Assembly: GCA_030762895.1 (NCBI GenBank)
Contig: CM061070.1
Span: 105,983,054-106,047,053, forward strand
DNA length: 64,000 nucleotides
Source: Sophora flavescens
Taxonomy: Eukaryota > Streptophyta > Magnoliopsida > Fabales > Fabaceae
Direction: 5' to 3'
In this document: one piece after another, positions 21,166 to 34,172 of the stretch
How the letters are laid out: each line of letters begins with the position of its first letter
How positions within the stretch are numbered: the first letter of the stretch is position 1
Program-made: the position numbers and the translations under genes
Notes under the pieces: generated by a model
What the model saw: only the letters and a program-made list of their open reading frames with translations
Told to the model about the DNA's origin: nothing
The model's database searches: none

Positions 21166-23596
21166 TGTGAACACCTAATTTTGTCCGGGTATCTTTTAAT
21201 TAATCTTCTGAATAAGAAACAAAAAAATAAAAAGAAAAAAAGAAAAAAAAAGCTTTTTGATTGTTAATGAACTAAAAAAGGATAATAATAATAAAATAAG
21301 AAAAAGAAGTCTAAAAAGGTTTGGTCTACGGTGGAATGTCATTTTCCCTTCCTTTCTTAGTGTGTGACAGCTTTCCTTTCTTTTATCTTTTGGTTCTTTG
21401 TGCTTTTTTCAAAAAATAATAGCATAGTGCATCCTGCTACCCTGTGCCATCACGTAACAAAAGCTGATTTTCCCAGTGTAGCAACACCGTCAATGGTCCC
21501 TTTCTCCACAACTGGCAGATGGGAACTTATCCTTATTCCTTTGAATGTGCATAAATTCAAGAGCAGAAGAAGAGAGTGTGGGGGGGGGGGGGGGGGGTGG
21601 ACGAACATTTCACAGACCATTATTTGGTCATTCTTCTCCCATTTTTTCCTCTACACCATAAACCCATCAACCCATCAACATCATCTTCTCCTCTGATATC
21701 CTTCATCTTCTTCAACAACCCAACAATAACAACACAAAAAAAAAAAAAAACAGAAAAAGCCCCCCACACTTCACATCTTTTCTTCCTCTTAACTTCATAT
21801 TCATCCCTCTCATCCCACATCATTCCTCATCTCTAACCCACACATCTCCATCTTCCTTCTAACTCCAACTCTTATTCCTCCTTCACCCATAGCCATCATC
21901 TTCATCTCCCACTCCAAGAACCCATCTCCATCTTCCTCCTAACTCCAACCCTTCTTCCTCCTTCACCCAAAACCCAACAAACACCATAAACCCATACTTA
22001 CCCATACCCAGCCAACATCACCCATCACCCTCACCCTTCCACCTTTATCTTCCTCCTACCATTTCTCTTCTTCAACCCAACAACAAAAAAACAGAAAAGA
22101 GCTCCAACCCCACTTCATTCCCACAGCCACCACATCCTCCTTCTTCCTCCTCAGATCGCAAGACCACCGCAGGCCACCACCACAGATCGCCTCTGTCTTC
22201 TCTTCCACTTACCACACGCAGATCCGCATCCCTCAGACCGCCACAAACCGCGCCTCGCTACCCCTGTCCATGGCGCATCCGCCATCTCCGCAGCCTGGGA
22301 ACCATGGAACCAACACCACATGCCACGCAGAACCGCAGTCATAGAGCTCCGCCTCACTCCCAACCCGCGTCATCCACCGCTACGCTGCTCAGCTGCGCTC
22401 CTCCCACGCTCGCCGCCGCTGCCGCTTGTGCTCCTTCATCTGTCTGCGCATGCTGAGTTAGGAACGAAGGTTTCCTTCTGTTTTCTCTTCCAGTTTGCAA
22501 CGTCTCGTCTTTGAGATGTGTTTTTAAATGTCCTTTTTAATAGCCCATTTTTTATCATTTATTCTTTTGTTTTTATTATTTCACTCCTTTTTATTGTTTA
22601 CAGATTTAGTTAGTTACAGGGGACCATGGTTTGGTTACTGGCCCAAAAAAATGGGTTTCATCTAACTAAATGGGTTTTTCTGCTTGTGGTCTTGTAGTAC
22701 CCTTTTCTTATCCATTTACTTATTTTTTTTTATATAAACAAATAACTAGAATAGAATAATTATCGAATTATTTTGGGATGGTTTTGTGATAGGTTTCACA
22801 CTCAATTCCTTAGATGCGAGATAGCTCTGTGGACATATTTGCCATGTTCTACCTCGTTTAGGAGTTTTCGACATAAAAAATAATAAATAAGTAAAAAACG
22901 AAAAATACATAACAACTCTTTTTAAGAAAAAAAATAAAATAATAAAAACAAAAAAAATCAAAACTTTATCAAAATTAAAATCAATCAACCAATCAAATCT
23001 TTTCTAAAGAACTACGTGGCTTTGAGTTTCCCATCGCACCCGGGAATACGTAGGAGCAAGATAAATCATCTTGTCGGGCCAAAACTAAATTTTCCTTTTT
23101 TTTGTGTCTCTTTTTATGTTAAAATAATTAATCAAAATAATTAAACTTTTCTCTTTCCAGGGATGCTCTATGGACACGGTGCCATGTTTAATCCCTTAGA
23201 TTTGAGGTTGCTCTGTGGACTCATGTGCCATGTTCAACCTCATTTAGTTTTTATAAACTATAAAGTTAAAAAAAAAATTAATAAAAAATTAAAATATTAA
23301 AAGTTAAAAATAATTCTTTCTTGTAAATAATTTTTGGGGTAAAATAAATATTTAAAAGGCTGTTAAAATGTTTTTTGCACAATTAACTTGAGGTACCGTT
23401 TTTAAACGGGCGATGTGGGGTGCTAATACCTTCCCTACTCGTAACCGACTCCCGGACTCATATCTCTCTTTTTTAAAAGACCAGTTTACCTTTAAATAAT
23501 TGGGTTTTCTAAGATTTTCCCAATAAAAATCTTAGTGGCGACTCCTCTGTCTTTATATCCATCTTTCCGCGCCTCCCGGACGGGACGGTCGCGACA
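21166..23596 (+). repeat. Element E, 5' LTR
   Basis: 2,431 bp. It contains CT-rich stretches (21,640–22,140), a GC-rich patch (22,150–22,480) and two CTCTGTGGAC…GCCATGTT modules. A 17-base G run at about 21,580–21,597 is replaced by GTGTGTGGGGGTGG in the 3' LTR. Short ORFs in it are not convincing. Confidence 0.88.
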
Positions 23597-23598
23597 GC

Positions 23599-23617
23599 TG
23601 GCGACTCCACTAGGGAC
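23599..23617 (+). promoter_or_regulatory. Element E primer-binding site (tRNA-Arg type)
   Basis: TGGCGACTCCACTAGGGAC two bases after the LTR end, the Tat/Ogre-lineage primer site. Confidence 0.85.
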
Positions 23618-24736
23618 TTTAGAGAGTCAGGCCTATCATAGTTGGTTGTGCAACTTCTTTTAATAACTTTGAAAATATTAGTTTTACCCCTCTTTGTTTT
23701 ATTTGTTTTGTAAATTGTTATATGCTTTAATATATGCCTTTGTATATTCTTGCAACCCTAGGGTAGAGAATTATTATGTTGTTGGCTGTTCGTTTTTGCA
23801 TGTGTGATGTAGTTTTCATTTTAATAGGTTTGGAGCAGGTTTGTATGCTCCCAGCACACACATCACTTACACTTATTTCACACACTTTTAGCTCTATACC
23901 CGAGCTTGTGGAAGCTTAAGGATTAGGCGGTGTGTCGACATTGTCATTGAAGAGGTCTTATACCCCCCTGATATTTGTCGATTCACCACTTAGGTTGTAC
24001 CCGATATCATGGGATGGTCATATTGAGAGGGTTTATCCCTACTTGTGGCTAGACTCATGAGTCGGATCCTTATCTTTCGGGATGGGAGCAATCTGAGGAC
24101 CATGGATTTTAGAAGTCTAGACCCTACCCAATTTTCACTGATAAAACAAACTTAGGGGCCAACTTGTTAAAGTCAGGACTTCAGGTGTGTCAACCCTAAA
24201 TCTTAATACACAAAAGGGGGCATGATTATTCTCTACCTTTCTCTTCATATTCATACATCCATTTCAATTTTCAAAATAGGAAACGACCCATTTTTTTTTA
24301 AAAAAAAAAAACCATTTCATGCATTAAAAAAAAAAAGAACTGTTTTTTTTCTTCATTTGTCTCTAAACAAAGAATTCTCATTTGTCTCCAAACAAAGAAA
24401 ATAAATTCATTCATCTCATGCATTTATAAAAAATGATTCTTCTAAAAAAAAATAAGAAGCTCATTTCATGTATCACTGTTTTGATAGAAGTTCCTTCATG
24501 CATCTCATGTATTAAAATTTGGGTAAGTATTAAAAAAAAAAAAGTAAATCTTTTCCATGCAACCCGTGCATTAACACCTTCTTGGGTCAAGAAAAATCTT
24601 TTTCATGCATCTCAAAAGGTTATCTTCAGTAAACTTTCACAAATAAGGATTTAATCCCTTTTCCCCAAACTTCACAGTGACTTTTTGAATAATTGCTCCG
24701 CGGCACCCTTATTGGACTCGATCACAAGCCAAAATC

Positions 24737-26509
24737 ATGGATGAGGAAGAGCAAACTCAGAAGTTCATAGAAGATTGGAGTCAACTCAAAGAGAAGATGA
24801 CCCAAATGATGGTAATGTTGCAAGTCATGCAGAAGGAAAAGAACATGAATGAGAGCCCTTCAGCCTCAACTGAAGAGCAGCCGGCCATACCTCTTCTCAC
24901 TCATGAGAACAACCAACAAGGGGTCGTGATGCCTTTCAATGGCTACCCAAGCAATCAAAATCGTCCTTCATTTGACCCAAGCAATCCCCCATATGGTCTT
25001 CCTCGAGGATTTGTGCCGCCAGTCGCTCCTGGTCCAACAAATGGCAATCCAAACTCACAAAACACAACCCAGACACAGATCCCCACCAATTCTATGGTGC
25101 ATTCCGTTAACCCAAACACTTCACCATTCACCTTACACATTGGTGCCAACGGGATCCAAGTGGCACGGGGCTTCGCTTCCCCACAGTATGTTCCTGTGTA
25201 TCAGTCGTGTGGGAATCCTCAATCCATAGAAAGGCTGGAGGTTCTAGAGGAAAGACTGTGAACTATTGAAGGGGCAAACAGTCATGGTCTTCGGGATGCC
25301 TCTGAACTCTGTCTAGTGCCCAATGTCGTAATACCTCCAAAATTCAAAGTGCCAGATTTTGACAAATACATAGGAACCACTTGTCCAAAAAGCCACTTAA
25401 CCATGTACGTCAGGAAGATGGCATCACATGCCCAGGATGATAAGCTCTTGATTCATTTCTTCCAAGATAGTTTGACTGGGGCAGCTTCAAATTGGTACAT
25501 ACACCTTGAGCGGGCCCACATTCGATCCTTCAAAGACCTAGCGGATGCATTCCTGAAACAATACAAGTATAATATTGACATGGCTCCTGATAGGATGCAA
25601 CTTCAAAATATGTTAAAAAGGGATACAGAAACCTTCAAGGAGTATGCACAACGGTGGAGAGAATTGGCTGCTCAAGTAGAGCCCCCATTAACTGAAAAGG
25701 AAATTGTGGCAATGTTCATTGATACACTTCAGCCACCCTTCTATGATAGAATGATTGGAAGTATATCATCAAACTTTTCTGACATGGTTATCATTGGAGA
25801 AAGAATTGAGAATGGGATGAGAAATGGTAAGATTGTTGAAAGTTCTGTGGGGTTAGCCGGGATGACAAAAGCTCCATTTGTCAAGAAGAATGAAGAAGAG
25901 GCGCATGTTGTGGCATCTGAGCAAGAATCTAAGTGGTCTGGGCATTGGATACCGGGTCAAATATCTGTCAACTCTCAACCGTCTTTTCAAACAACCTACC
26001 CCCCATATTACCAACCATCTCCGTATCACCAAGCCAATCAGCCATACATCGCCGCCATCTCACAATTTCCAACCCAATCCTATCCTATGAGGACACCATA
26101 CCACCCATCAAACCATTTCCAACATCAAACCTTTCCCACCATACCGCCCCAACAAAACCTAAATGCAAATCAAAGGAGACAGCCTTACAACCCAGAAAAG
26201 AAGCCCATGCAGTTTGACCCTATACCTATGACTTACACGGAGCTATTGCACAGCCTTATTGAAAAATCTTTGTTGGTCCCGGTCCCGACCAAGGCCGTGC
26301 AACCCCCATACCCAAAATGGTTTGACTCAAACGTCAAGTGTGACTATCATGGGGGAGTAATAGGTCATTCAACTGAAAATTGCAAGACCTTAAAGTATAA
26401 AGTGCAAGATCTGATCGATGCGAATGTGCTACGTTTCCAACGAGACACTCTTGATGCAGGAGGTTCTGGAGTCCATGCCGTAGAGGACACTTTGGAACAT
26501 GACTTTTGA
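24737..26509 (+). pseudogene. Element E gag, Tat/Ogre type, one in-frame stop
   Basis: A frame of 590 codons from ATG to TGA, interrupted by a single TGA at 25,259–25,261. Order of parts: an N-terminal coiled-coil-like acidic start (MDEEEQTQKFIEDWSQLKEK), a Pro/Asn/Gln-rich stretch (residues ~60–170), then the retrotransposon gag capsid domain (~195–350; DSLTGAASNWYIHLE, MLKRDTETFKEYAQRWRELA). A Gln/Pro-rich linker follows, then a C/H-containing knuckle-like segment (CDYHGGVIGHSTENC), and the frame ends at LEHDF. In full-length Ogre-type elements the frame would run on to protease. The stop may be a C-to-T change, so this copy probably makes only fragments. Confidence 0.85.
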
Positions 26510-28430
26510 ATCTTGTGTAGAGTAATTCATTGATGCTAATCCTTTAGCTCTGCCCAAGGCTTTAGGAAGTTTTTAATAATGGGCTTACTTGTTTCCATTT
26601 CAATATGAATAAATGAATGCATTGAGTTTCCTTCCTTTCCTTCATCTTCTGATTTTACCTTCATCCTTCTTCTTTTTTCTTGAAAGTTATCAATAAAGCA
26701 GATCTGAAGGTGATTCTCTTTAAAAATAAAATAAAATAATAAGTGCTAGAACCTTATCGTATGATCCTGATCACCTCATTAACCATGCTGGTTCGGACAA
26801 CTATGGAAAGCTTCCTCATGAGATCAACCGAAGATGATTGAGGCAATCAAAGGAAATCTTTTTGATTCAAGCTAGACACCATGATTTGAAAAAAAAAAAG
26901 AAATTAAAAGGGAAATCGAGAAAGAGCGCCCGGTTATGCTTTTTGCCAGTACTATCATTTTGTCTTTCATTTAAAATTTATGGAAATTAACAATCAAAAT
27001 TTGAAATGAAGAATGGCCATCTTTCTATATCTTTCACATAGTTGTACTACCCCTTGTTACCCCTTTTGAGCTTGAAACGTTTCTTCAAAGAACCTTGGAC
27101 AAGGATCACCCCTAAGCAAGGGGCAAGCATGAAAGAATTGGTGATTATGAAAAGAAGAAAAAAAAGGGATAAAAAGAAAAGAAAAAAAAAACTTCACGCA
27201 AAGGCAAAAAAAAAGGGAAGAAATAAAAAGGAAAGTTAGAGGAAAACAAATGTTCTTAGATCATGGATCCTCAGTCCTATTCAACCTTAAAACATTTGTT
27301 TGAGCCTTATATCCTTTCCTTCATGACTCTCAACCATTGGCCGCGTTATGAGCCTAAAAAGTCCATTCTGATCAATGAAAGATTGTTATCATTTTCATTA
27401 ACTTTAATTGTGAGACAAAATGTATGTGCTTTTCCAATGCATCGCTCTCGGAAAAAGAAAAAGAAAAGACAAGACAAAGAGAAAATGAAAAAAAAAACAC
27501 AAAAACAAAAAGGAGGAGGCTCGCTGGGTTGAAAACCTGCAAGGGCGACCTAGGTAAAATTAGAGCGACCCGGTAGGTTGAAAGATCGGAAGAGCAACCT
27601 GCGCAAAAGTTAGGGTCAAACAGATTTCTCGAAGCAACAAACTGAGGCAGTTTGAATTTAAAGGCAAATCATGTCCTCTGAAGGAGATTAAAGCAGTACA
27701 TGAGATCATACGAGTGTCTCTTGAGGAAATGCAAACTGCAAACTGGGGCAGTTTGAAGGCGAGTCATGAAATGCTCAATACATGAAGACTGGAACAAACC
27801 ATGTTCTTGAAAGCTGATTAAAGCGGTGCTCGAGATTATACGCATGAGAAGCTAGCACTTATCATCTTAAAAGAGTATCACCTGAAGAAAAGTGTGAACT
27901 TCATCCCGTCATTGTTTCATTCCTTCTAACAACCTTTCAATTCTTTTACTCATATCCTTACCACTTTCCACATATTGTTACTCCCTGTCCATCCCCTATC
28001 ATTTACATACCCCTCTTTCTACCATAGACTCAATTTGCATTCTTTAATACATACTGAAAGGTGAAGCAAGTATCAATAATGATATCATTTAGAGTTTCTC
28101 TCAGGATGCAAAGGTCATGGAAAGTACATCAATCTCCTGACAAAGGGGCAATGTTGGAAGAGAAAGAGAAATCAAGCAGTCTCATCCATCGGGATAATCA
28201 TTATAAATAGGCATATTTGTGACAAGGGGCAAAGCATCGATGGGGCAAGAAAACGATAATCCGGATCAATGAGTGACATTCCAGTTTTTCCTTAAATTTG
28301 GCTGTGATCGAAGCTTTAAGGGGCTAGAAATCAAAGAATGGTTTGCGAAAAATGATCAAGGTTCATTATCAATCACTGAAAGAATCTTTTGCATCATGCA
28401 TTATTTCATGCACCAGAATCAGCATCATTG
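26510..28430 (+). other. Element E, non-coding region after gag
   Basis: About 1.9 kb where pol would be expected. There is no RT, integrase or protease motif. Stretches such as AACTGGGGCAGTTTGAAGGC and GACAAAGGGGCAA recur, as in 3' regions of Tat elements. Purine-rich tracts give spurious Lys-rich ORFs. Confidence 0.6.
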
Positions 28431-28435
28431 CATCA

Positions 28436-29455
28436 CATTTAGGCATAGGACCTCATAAGCTTTGTTTTGTTCGACTTTAGCGGGCACAGGGCCCAAAAGT
28501 CATGTTATTGTTAGCTTTAGTAGGCATAGGGCCTCATAAGCTTTGTTTTGTTCGACTTTAGCGGGCACAGGGCCCAAAAGTCATGTTATTGTTAGCTTTA
28601 GTAGGCATAGGGCCTCCTAAGCTTTGCTTTGTTCGACTTTAGCGGGCACAGGGCCCCAAAAGTCATGACTTGTTAGCTTTAGTAGGTATAGGGCCTCATA
28701 AGCTTTGTTTTGTTCAACTTTAGCGGGCACAGGGCCCCAAAAGTCATGTTACTGTTAGCTTTAGTAGGCATAGGGCCTCATAAGCTTTGTTTTGTTCGAC
28801 TTTAGAGGGCACAGGGCCCCAAAAGTCATGTTATTGTTAGTTTAGCAGGCACAGGGCCTCATAAGCTTCGTTTTGTTTGGCTTTAGCGGGCACAGGGCCC
28901 CAAAAGTCATGTTATTGTTAGCTTTAGTAGGCATAGGGCCTCATAAGCTTTGTTTTGTTCGACTTTAGCGGGCACAGGGCCCCAAAGTCATGTTATTGTT
29001 AGCTTTAGTAGACATAGGGCCTCATAAGCTTTGTTTTGTTCGACTTTAGCGGGCACAGGCCCCAAAAGTCATGTCTTGTTAGCTTTAGCAGGCATAGGGC
29101 CTCATAAGCTTTGTTTTGTTAGATTTAGCAGACATAGGGTCTCTAAGCTTTCGTTTGTTTTAACGTGCATAAGGCCCCTAAGCTTTGCTTTTGTTAGCTT
29201 TAGCAGACATAGGGTCTCTAAGCTTTCGTCCGTTTTACTGGGCATAGGGCCCATAAGCATTGTTTTGTTACCTTTAGTTTTAGCAGGCACAAGGCCTCAT
29301 AAGCTTCGTTATGTTTTTGTTCAGCTTTGACGGGCACAGGGCTCATAAGCTGCGTCTTTATTAGCTTTAGTAGGCATAGGACCTAATGAGCTTCGTGTTT
29401 GTTTTTGTTTAGCTTTAACGAGCACAGGGCTCATAAGCTATACCTTTATGGGCTT
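28436..29455 (+). repeat. Tandem array 1 of element E (about 82 bp units)
   Basis: About eight good units with GGCATAGGGCCTCATAAGC and GCGGGCACAGGGCCCCAAAA, then four or more degenerate ones to about 29,455. Spacing between repeats of CATAGGGCCTCATAAGC is about 82 bp. Tandem repeats in the 3' untranslated region are a known trait of Tat/Ogre elements and can seed satellites. Confidence 0.88.
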
Positions 29456-30130
29456 CAGACGGGCAATCCACCCCGTAAGTTTTTTTTATGTTTCTGTTCG
29501 AGCTTCTACGGGAAATCCACCCCGTAAGCTCTTTTATCCTTCATGTTCAAGTTTCTGACGGGCAATCCACCCCGTTAAGCTCTTTTATCTTTCAGTTCAA
29601 GCTTCTGACGGGCAATCCATCCCGTAAGCTCTTTTGTCTTTCAGTTCGAGCTTCTGACGGGCAATCCACCCCGTAAGCTCTTTTATCTCTGTTTGAGCTT
29701 CTGACGGGCAATCCACCCAGTAAGCTCTTTTACCTTTCTGTTCGAGCTTCAGACGAGCAATCCACCTCGTAAGCTCTTTTATCTTTCAGTTCGAGCTTCT
29801 GACGGGCAATCTACCCCGTAAGCTCTTTTATCTTTCAGTTCGAGCTTCTGACGGGCAATCCACCCCGTAAGCTCTTTTATCTTTCAGTTCGAGCTTCTGA
29901 CAGGCAATCCACCCCTTAAGCTCTTTTATCTCTGTTTGAGCTTCTGACGGGCAATCCACCCAGTAAGCTCTTTTACCTTTCTGTTCGAGCTTCAGACGGG
30001 CAATCCACCCCGTAATCTCTTTTATCTTTCAGTTCGAGTCTAATGGGCAATCCAACCCGTAAGCTCTTTTATCTTTCTGTTTATGCTCAGCTGGCAATCC
30101 ACCCTGCAAGCTTGTTATGTGTAAACCTCA
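29456..30130 (+). repeat. Tandem array 2 of element E (about 48 bp units)
   Basis: About thirteen units with GACGGGCAATCCACCCCGTA and AGCTCTTTTATCTTTCAGTT, decaying at the 3' end. It directly abuts array 1 but shares no unit with it. Confidence 0.88.
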
Positions 30131-30309
30131 TTGGGCAATCCAACCCGCGGGTTCTTCACAGAAAATCGTTTTGTAGTCATAAGTCCTTTTGCTGGTCAGT
30201 GTACCCCGAACAAAATTGGAGTTCATATCTTTACTTGTTTCTTATAGCGATAATAGGATAACTACAGTTACACCTATTATCTAGTAAGAAATAAGTAAAG
30301 AGGGGCGGC

Positions 30310-32721
30310 TGTGAACACCTAATTTTGTCCGGGTATCTTTTAATTAATCTTCTGAATAAGAAACAAAAAATAAAAAGAAAAAAAGAAAAAAAAAATCTAT
30401 TTGATTGTTAATGAACTAAAAAAGGATAATAATAATAAAATAAGAAAAAGAAGTCTAAAAAGGTTTGGTCTACGGTGGAATGTCATTTTCCCTTCCTTTC
30501 TTAGTGTGTGACAGCTTTCCTTTCTTTTATCTTTTGGTTCTTTGTGCTTTTTTCAAAAAATAATAGCATAGTGCATCCTGCTACCCTGTGCCATCACGTA
30601 ACAAAAGTTGATTTTCCCAGTGTAGCAACACCATCAATGGTCCCTTTCTCCACGGCTGGCAGATGGGAACTTATCATTATTCCTTTGAATGTGCATAAAT
30701 TGAAGAGCAGAAGAAGAGAGTGTGTGGGGGTGGACGAACATTTCACAGACCATTATTTGGTCATTCTTCTCCCATTTTTTCCTCTACACCATAAACCCAT
30801 CAACATCATCTTCTCCTCTGATATCCTTCATCTTCTTCAACAACCCAACAATAACAAAAAAAAAAAAAAAAAAACAGAAAAAGCCCCCCACACTTCACAT
30901 CTTTTCTTCCTCTTAACTTCATCTTCATCCCTCTCATCCCACATCATTCCTCATCTCTAACCCACACATCTCCATCTTCCTTCTAACTCCAACTCTTATT
31001 CCTCCTTCACCCATAGCCATCATCTCCATCTCCCACTCCAAGAACCCATCTCCATCTTCCTCCTAACTCCAACCCTTCTTCCTCCTTCACCCAAAACCCA
31101 ACAAACACCATAAACCCATACTTACCCATACCCAGCCAACATCACCCATCACCCTCACCCTTCCACCTTCATCTTCCTCCTACCATTTCTCTTCTTCAAC
31201 CCAACAACAAAAAAACAGAAAAGAGCTCCAACCCCACTTCATTCCCACAACCACCACATCCTCCTTCTTCCTCCTCAGATCGCAAGACCACCGCAGGCCA
31301 CCACCACAGATCGCCTCTGTCTTCTCTTCCACTTACCACACGCAGATCCGCATCCCTCAGACCGCCGCAAACCGCGCCTCGCTACCCCTGTCCATGGCGC
31401 ATCCGCCATCTCCGCAGCCTGGGAACCATGGAACCAACACCATATGCCACGCAGAACCGCAGTCATAGAGCTCCGCCTCACTCCCAACCCGCGTCATCCA
31501 CCGCTGCGCTGCTCAGCCGCGCTCCTCCCACGCCGCGCGCGCCGCCTGTGCTCCTTCATCTCTTCGCGATGTTGAGTTAGGAACGAAGGTTTCCTTCTGT
31601 TTTCTCTTCCAGTTTGCAATGTCTTGTCTTTGAGATGTGTTTTTAAATGTCCTTTTTAATAGCCCATTTTTTATCATTTATTCTTTTGTTTTTATTATTT
31701 CACTCCTTTTTATTGTTTACAGATTTAGTTAGTTACAGGGGACCATGGTTTGGTTACTGGCCCAAAAAAATGGGTTTCATCTAACTAAATGGTTTTTTCT
31801 GCTTGTGGTCTTGTAGTACCCTTTTCTTATCCATTTACTTATTTTTTTTATATATATAAACAAATAACTAGAATAGAATAATTATCGAATTATTTTGGAA
31901 TGGTTTTGTGATAGGTTTCACACTCAATTCCTTAGATGCAAGATAGCTCTGTGGACATATTTGCCATGTTCTACCTCGTTTAGGAGTTTTCGACATAAAA
32001 AATAATAAATAAGTAAAAAACGAAAAATACATAACAACTCTTTTTAAGAAAAAAAAATAATAAAAAGAAAAAAAATCAAAACTTTATCAAAATTAAAATC
32101 AATCAACCAATCAAATCTTTTCTAAAGAACTACGTGGCTTTGAGTTTCCCATCGTACCCGGGAATACGTAGGAGCAAGATAAATCATCTTGTCGGGCCAA
32201 AACTAAATTTTCCTTTTTTTTTGTGTCTCTTTTTATGTTAAAATAATTAATCAAAATAATTAAACTTTTCTCTTTCCAGGGATGCTCTATGGACACGGTG
32301 CCATGTTTAATCCCTTAGATTTGAGGTTGCTCTGTGGACTCATGTGCCATGTTCAACCTCATTTAGTTTTTATAAACTATAAAGTTTAAAAAAAAATAAA
32401 AATTAATAAAATATTAAAATATTAAAAGTTAAAAATAATTCTTTCTTGTAAATAATTTTTGGGGTAAAATAAATATTTAAAAGGCTGTTAAAATGTTTTT
32501 TGCACAATTAACTTGAGGTACCATTTTTAAACGGGCGATGTGGGGTGCTAATACCTTCCCTACTCGTAACCGACTCCAGGACTCATATCTCTCTTTTTTA
32601 AAAGACCAGTTTACCTTTAAATAATTGGGTTTTCTAAGATTTTTCCAATAAAAATCTTAGTGGCGACTCCTCTGTCTTTATATCCATCTTTCTGCGACTC
32701 CCGGACGGGACGGTCGCGACA
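30310..32721 (+). repeat. Element E, 3' LTR
   Basis: 2,412 bp, preceded by the polypurine tract AAGAGGGGCGGC. Nearly identical to the 5' LTR apart from small indels and the G-run difference. Confidence 0.88.
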
Positions 32722-32910
32722 TCGGCTACTAAAGTGACAGAAGCGCTCGTCTACTAAAGTAGCATAAGAGCTCGTCCACTAAAGTAGCAGAAGAGCTCGT
32801 CCACTGGAGTGATAGAAGCGCTCGTCCACTGGAGTAACAGAAGCGCTCATCCACTGAAGTGATAAAAGTGCTCGTCCACTAAGGTATCAGAAGCGCTCGT
32901 CCACACAAGT
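32722..32910 (+). repeat. Minisatellite in copia LTR (about 25 bp units)
   Basis: Units of the form GCGCTCGTCCACTAAAGTAG with CAGAA endings, about seven in a row after element E, preceded by three before it (21,085–21,165). The same array is in the left LTR fragment at 4,640–4,905. Element E inserted inside one unit. Confidence 0.8.
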
Positions 32911-33492
32911 CTTTGGACTTGCTAAGTCCTTAATGAGAAGCTCCATCCAATGACATGGCATATGGAGCTCGTCTACTTGGTTACGTTCAACCAGTTAAAG
33001 GAGTATCCGTCCAATGACGTGGGATATGGAGCTCGTCTACTAGCCCGTCTGTATGTAAAATCTTAATGGCTAGATGGACGCGGTTATATTCAAGATGGGC
33101 GCGCTTATCTCTTGAACGCGAATTCTATAAGAATTTTCAGTATCTTATTTCAAGAACCAGAATCAAGAAAAGTTAGAAGTTACTCTCTCAAGCAACCTCG
33201 GATTTCAGAACCAAAGACCAGTTAAAGAATGATTCAAACATGCTTCATTCCCTAGTACCTCTGGTGCTCACACGAAAAGGGAATTGTACTCAGCAAATTA
33301 CAAAAAGCTCTCCGCACAACTCTGATATGGCTATATCACGATGCATAAAGCCATGATCCTTCATGTTAGAGTACAACCAACTTTCCTATTGCATTAATGA
33401 ATGCCCAGAACGACTCTATTGCATTTAATGAAGTTCTTCTTGAAGCCAACATCTGAGGGAATGTCTCTAACGGATCCTAAATGCTTGAAGAC

Positions 33493-33500
33493 TATAAATA
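33493..33500 (+). promoter_or_regulatory. TATA-like box of copia LTR
   Basis: TATAAATA in the context GAAGACTATAAATACAGAAG, about 680 bp before the LTR end. It is a plausible start signal for the copia transcript. Confidence 0.45.
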
Positions 33501-33714
33501 CAGAAGTCATTGAAGATGAAGTATAGAGAATACACAAAGCATTAAAGAGTCATTACTCTGCGCATTAATATCTTCATTCTTTCATTCTGTATTCTTCAAT
33601 CATTTGAAGTTATTACGCAGACTTTCCTAAGCTTTACATTTAAACCACTCTAAGTGTTAGTGAAAGTTTTGTCTGTGTGAAGTTGTATTTATTACAAACC
33701 AAATCTCTCAAACA

Positions 33715-33840
33715 AACCTGAGTGAGCCTGAAGAGGCTAAGTGTGCAAAGAATACTTGTCTTGAGCCTGAAGAGGTTAGGTGCACAAAGAATACTTGTTT
33801 TGGAGCCTGAAGAGGCTAGGTGTACAAAAAATACTTAGAG
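33715..33840 (+). repeat. Short tandem repeat in copia LTR
   Basis: Three copies of about 46 bp containing GAGCCTGAAGAGGCTARGTG followed by CAAAGAATACTTG. The oppositely oriented copia relic has related units at about 40,120–40,200. Confidence 0.65.
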
Positions 33841-34172
33841 TCTACAACCTGATCAGTTATAGTAGATAAATCTTGGTGCTGCCAAGGATTGGACGTAGCT
33901 CTTTGCTTTGAAGAGTGAACCAGGATAAATTACTGTGTCGATCTCTATTTCCTTATAACCTCTTTAGTTGCTTTAGTTTTCTTATACATTTATCAAGTGG
34001 TGTGTTTGCCAAAGTCACTGTTAAAATTTCATCAGGAAGGTCACTCGTCTGTCCTGTATCTTTCCACTCATCTGAACCTAGCTTCTGTTTGCAGAAAAGA
34101 TTTCAACTTTGTTTAAATTTTGATAAACACAATTCAACCCCCCTTCTCGTGTTTATAGTTGTCTATTTCAGT

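Larger units (their letters stand above)
21166..32721 (+). mobile_element. Element E: Tat/Ogre-like gag-only LTR retrotransposon (TR-GAG type)
   Basis: 11,556 bp, TGTGAACACC…GTCGCGACA, with target duplication TCGGC (21,161–21,165 and 32,722–32,726). The LTRs are 21,166–23,596 and 30,310–32,721. The PBS TGGCGACTCCACTAGGGAC is the tRNA-Arg type used by Tat/Ogre elements. The internal region has one gag gene and no protease, RT, RNase H or integrase, followed by non-coding sequence and two tandem repeat arrays. This matches the published idea of non-autonomous retrotransposons keeping only GAG. The two LTRs differ little, so the element is fairly young. Confidence 0.85.
20949..34170 (+). mobile_element. 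Central copia (SIRE-like) LTR, split by element E
   Basis: The LTR starts TGTTAAGTCTC right after a polypurine tract and ends TATTTCA just before PBS TGGTATCAGAGC. Without element E and its duplicated TCGGC it is about 1.66 kb. It follows an RNase H/3' UTR and precedes a PBS and gag, so it serves as the 3' LTR of the left unit and the 5' LTR of the right unit. That pattern is expected of a tandem LTR–internal–LTR–internal array. Confidence 0.8.

Noticed and set aside
21364..21836. ORFs of 110 and 86 aa in the LTR of element E
   Set aside because: They span a poly-G run and CT-rich tracts, and the matching frames in the 3' LTR (30,508–30,960) are shifted, so there is no conserved protein.
27042..27532. 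Lys-rich ORFs of 65 and 89 aa after the gag of element E
   Set aside because: They come from A/G-rich tracts and have no similarity to protease or RT motifs.
29031..29330. 99 aa ORF (plus) and a 62 aa ORF on the other strand
   Set aside because: They are translations of the 82 bp tandem repeat array and have no independent coding signal.
29456..30130. CRISPR-like array of ~48 bp repeats
   Set aside because: The units are contiguous with no unique spacers, no cas genes are near, and the array lies in a plant retrotransposon.
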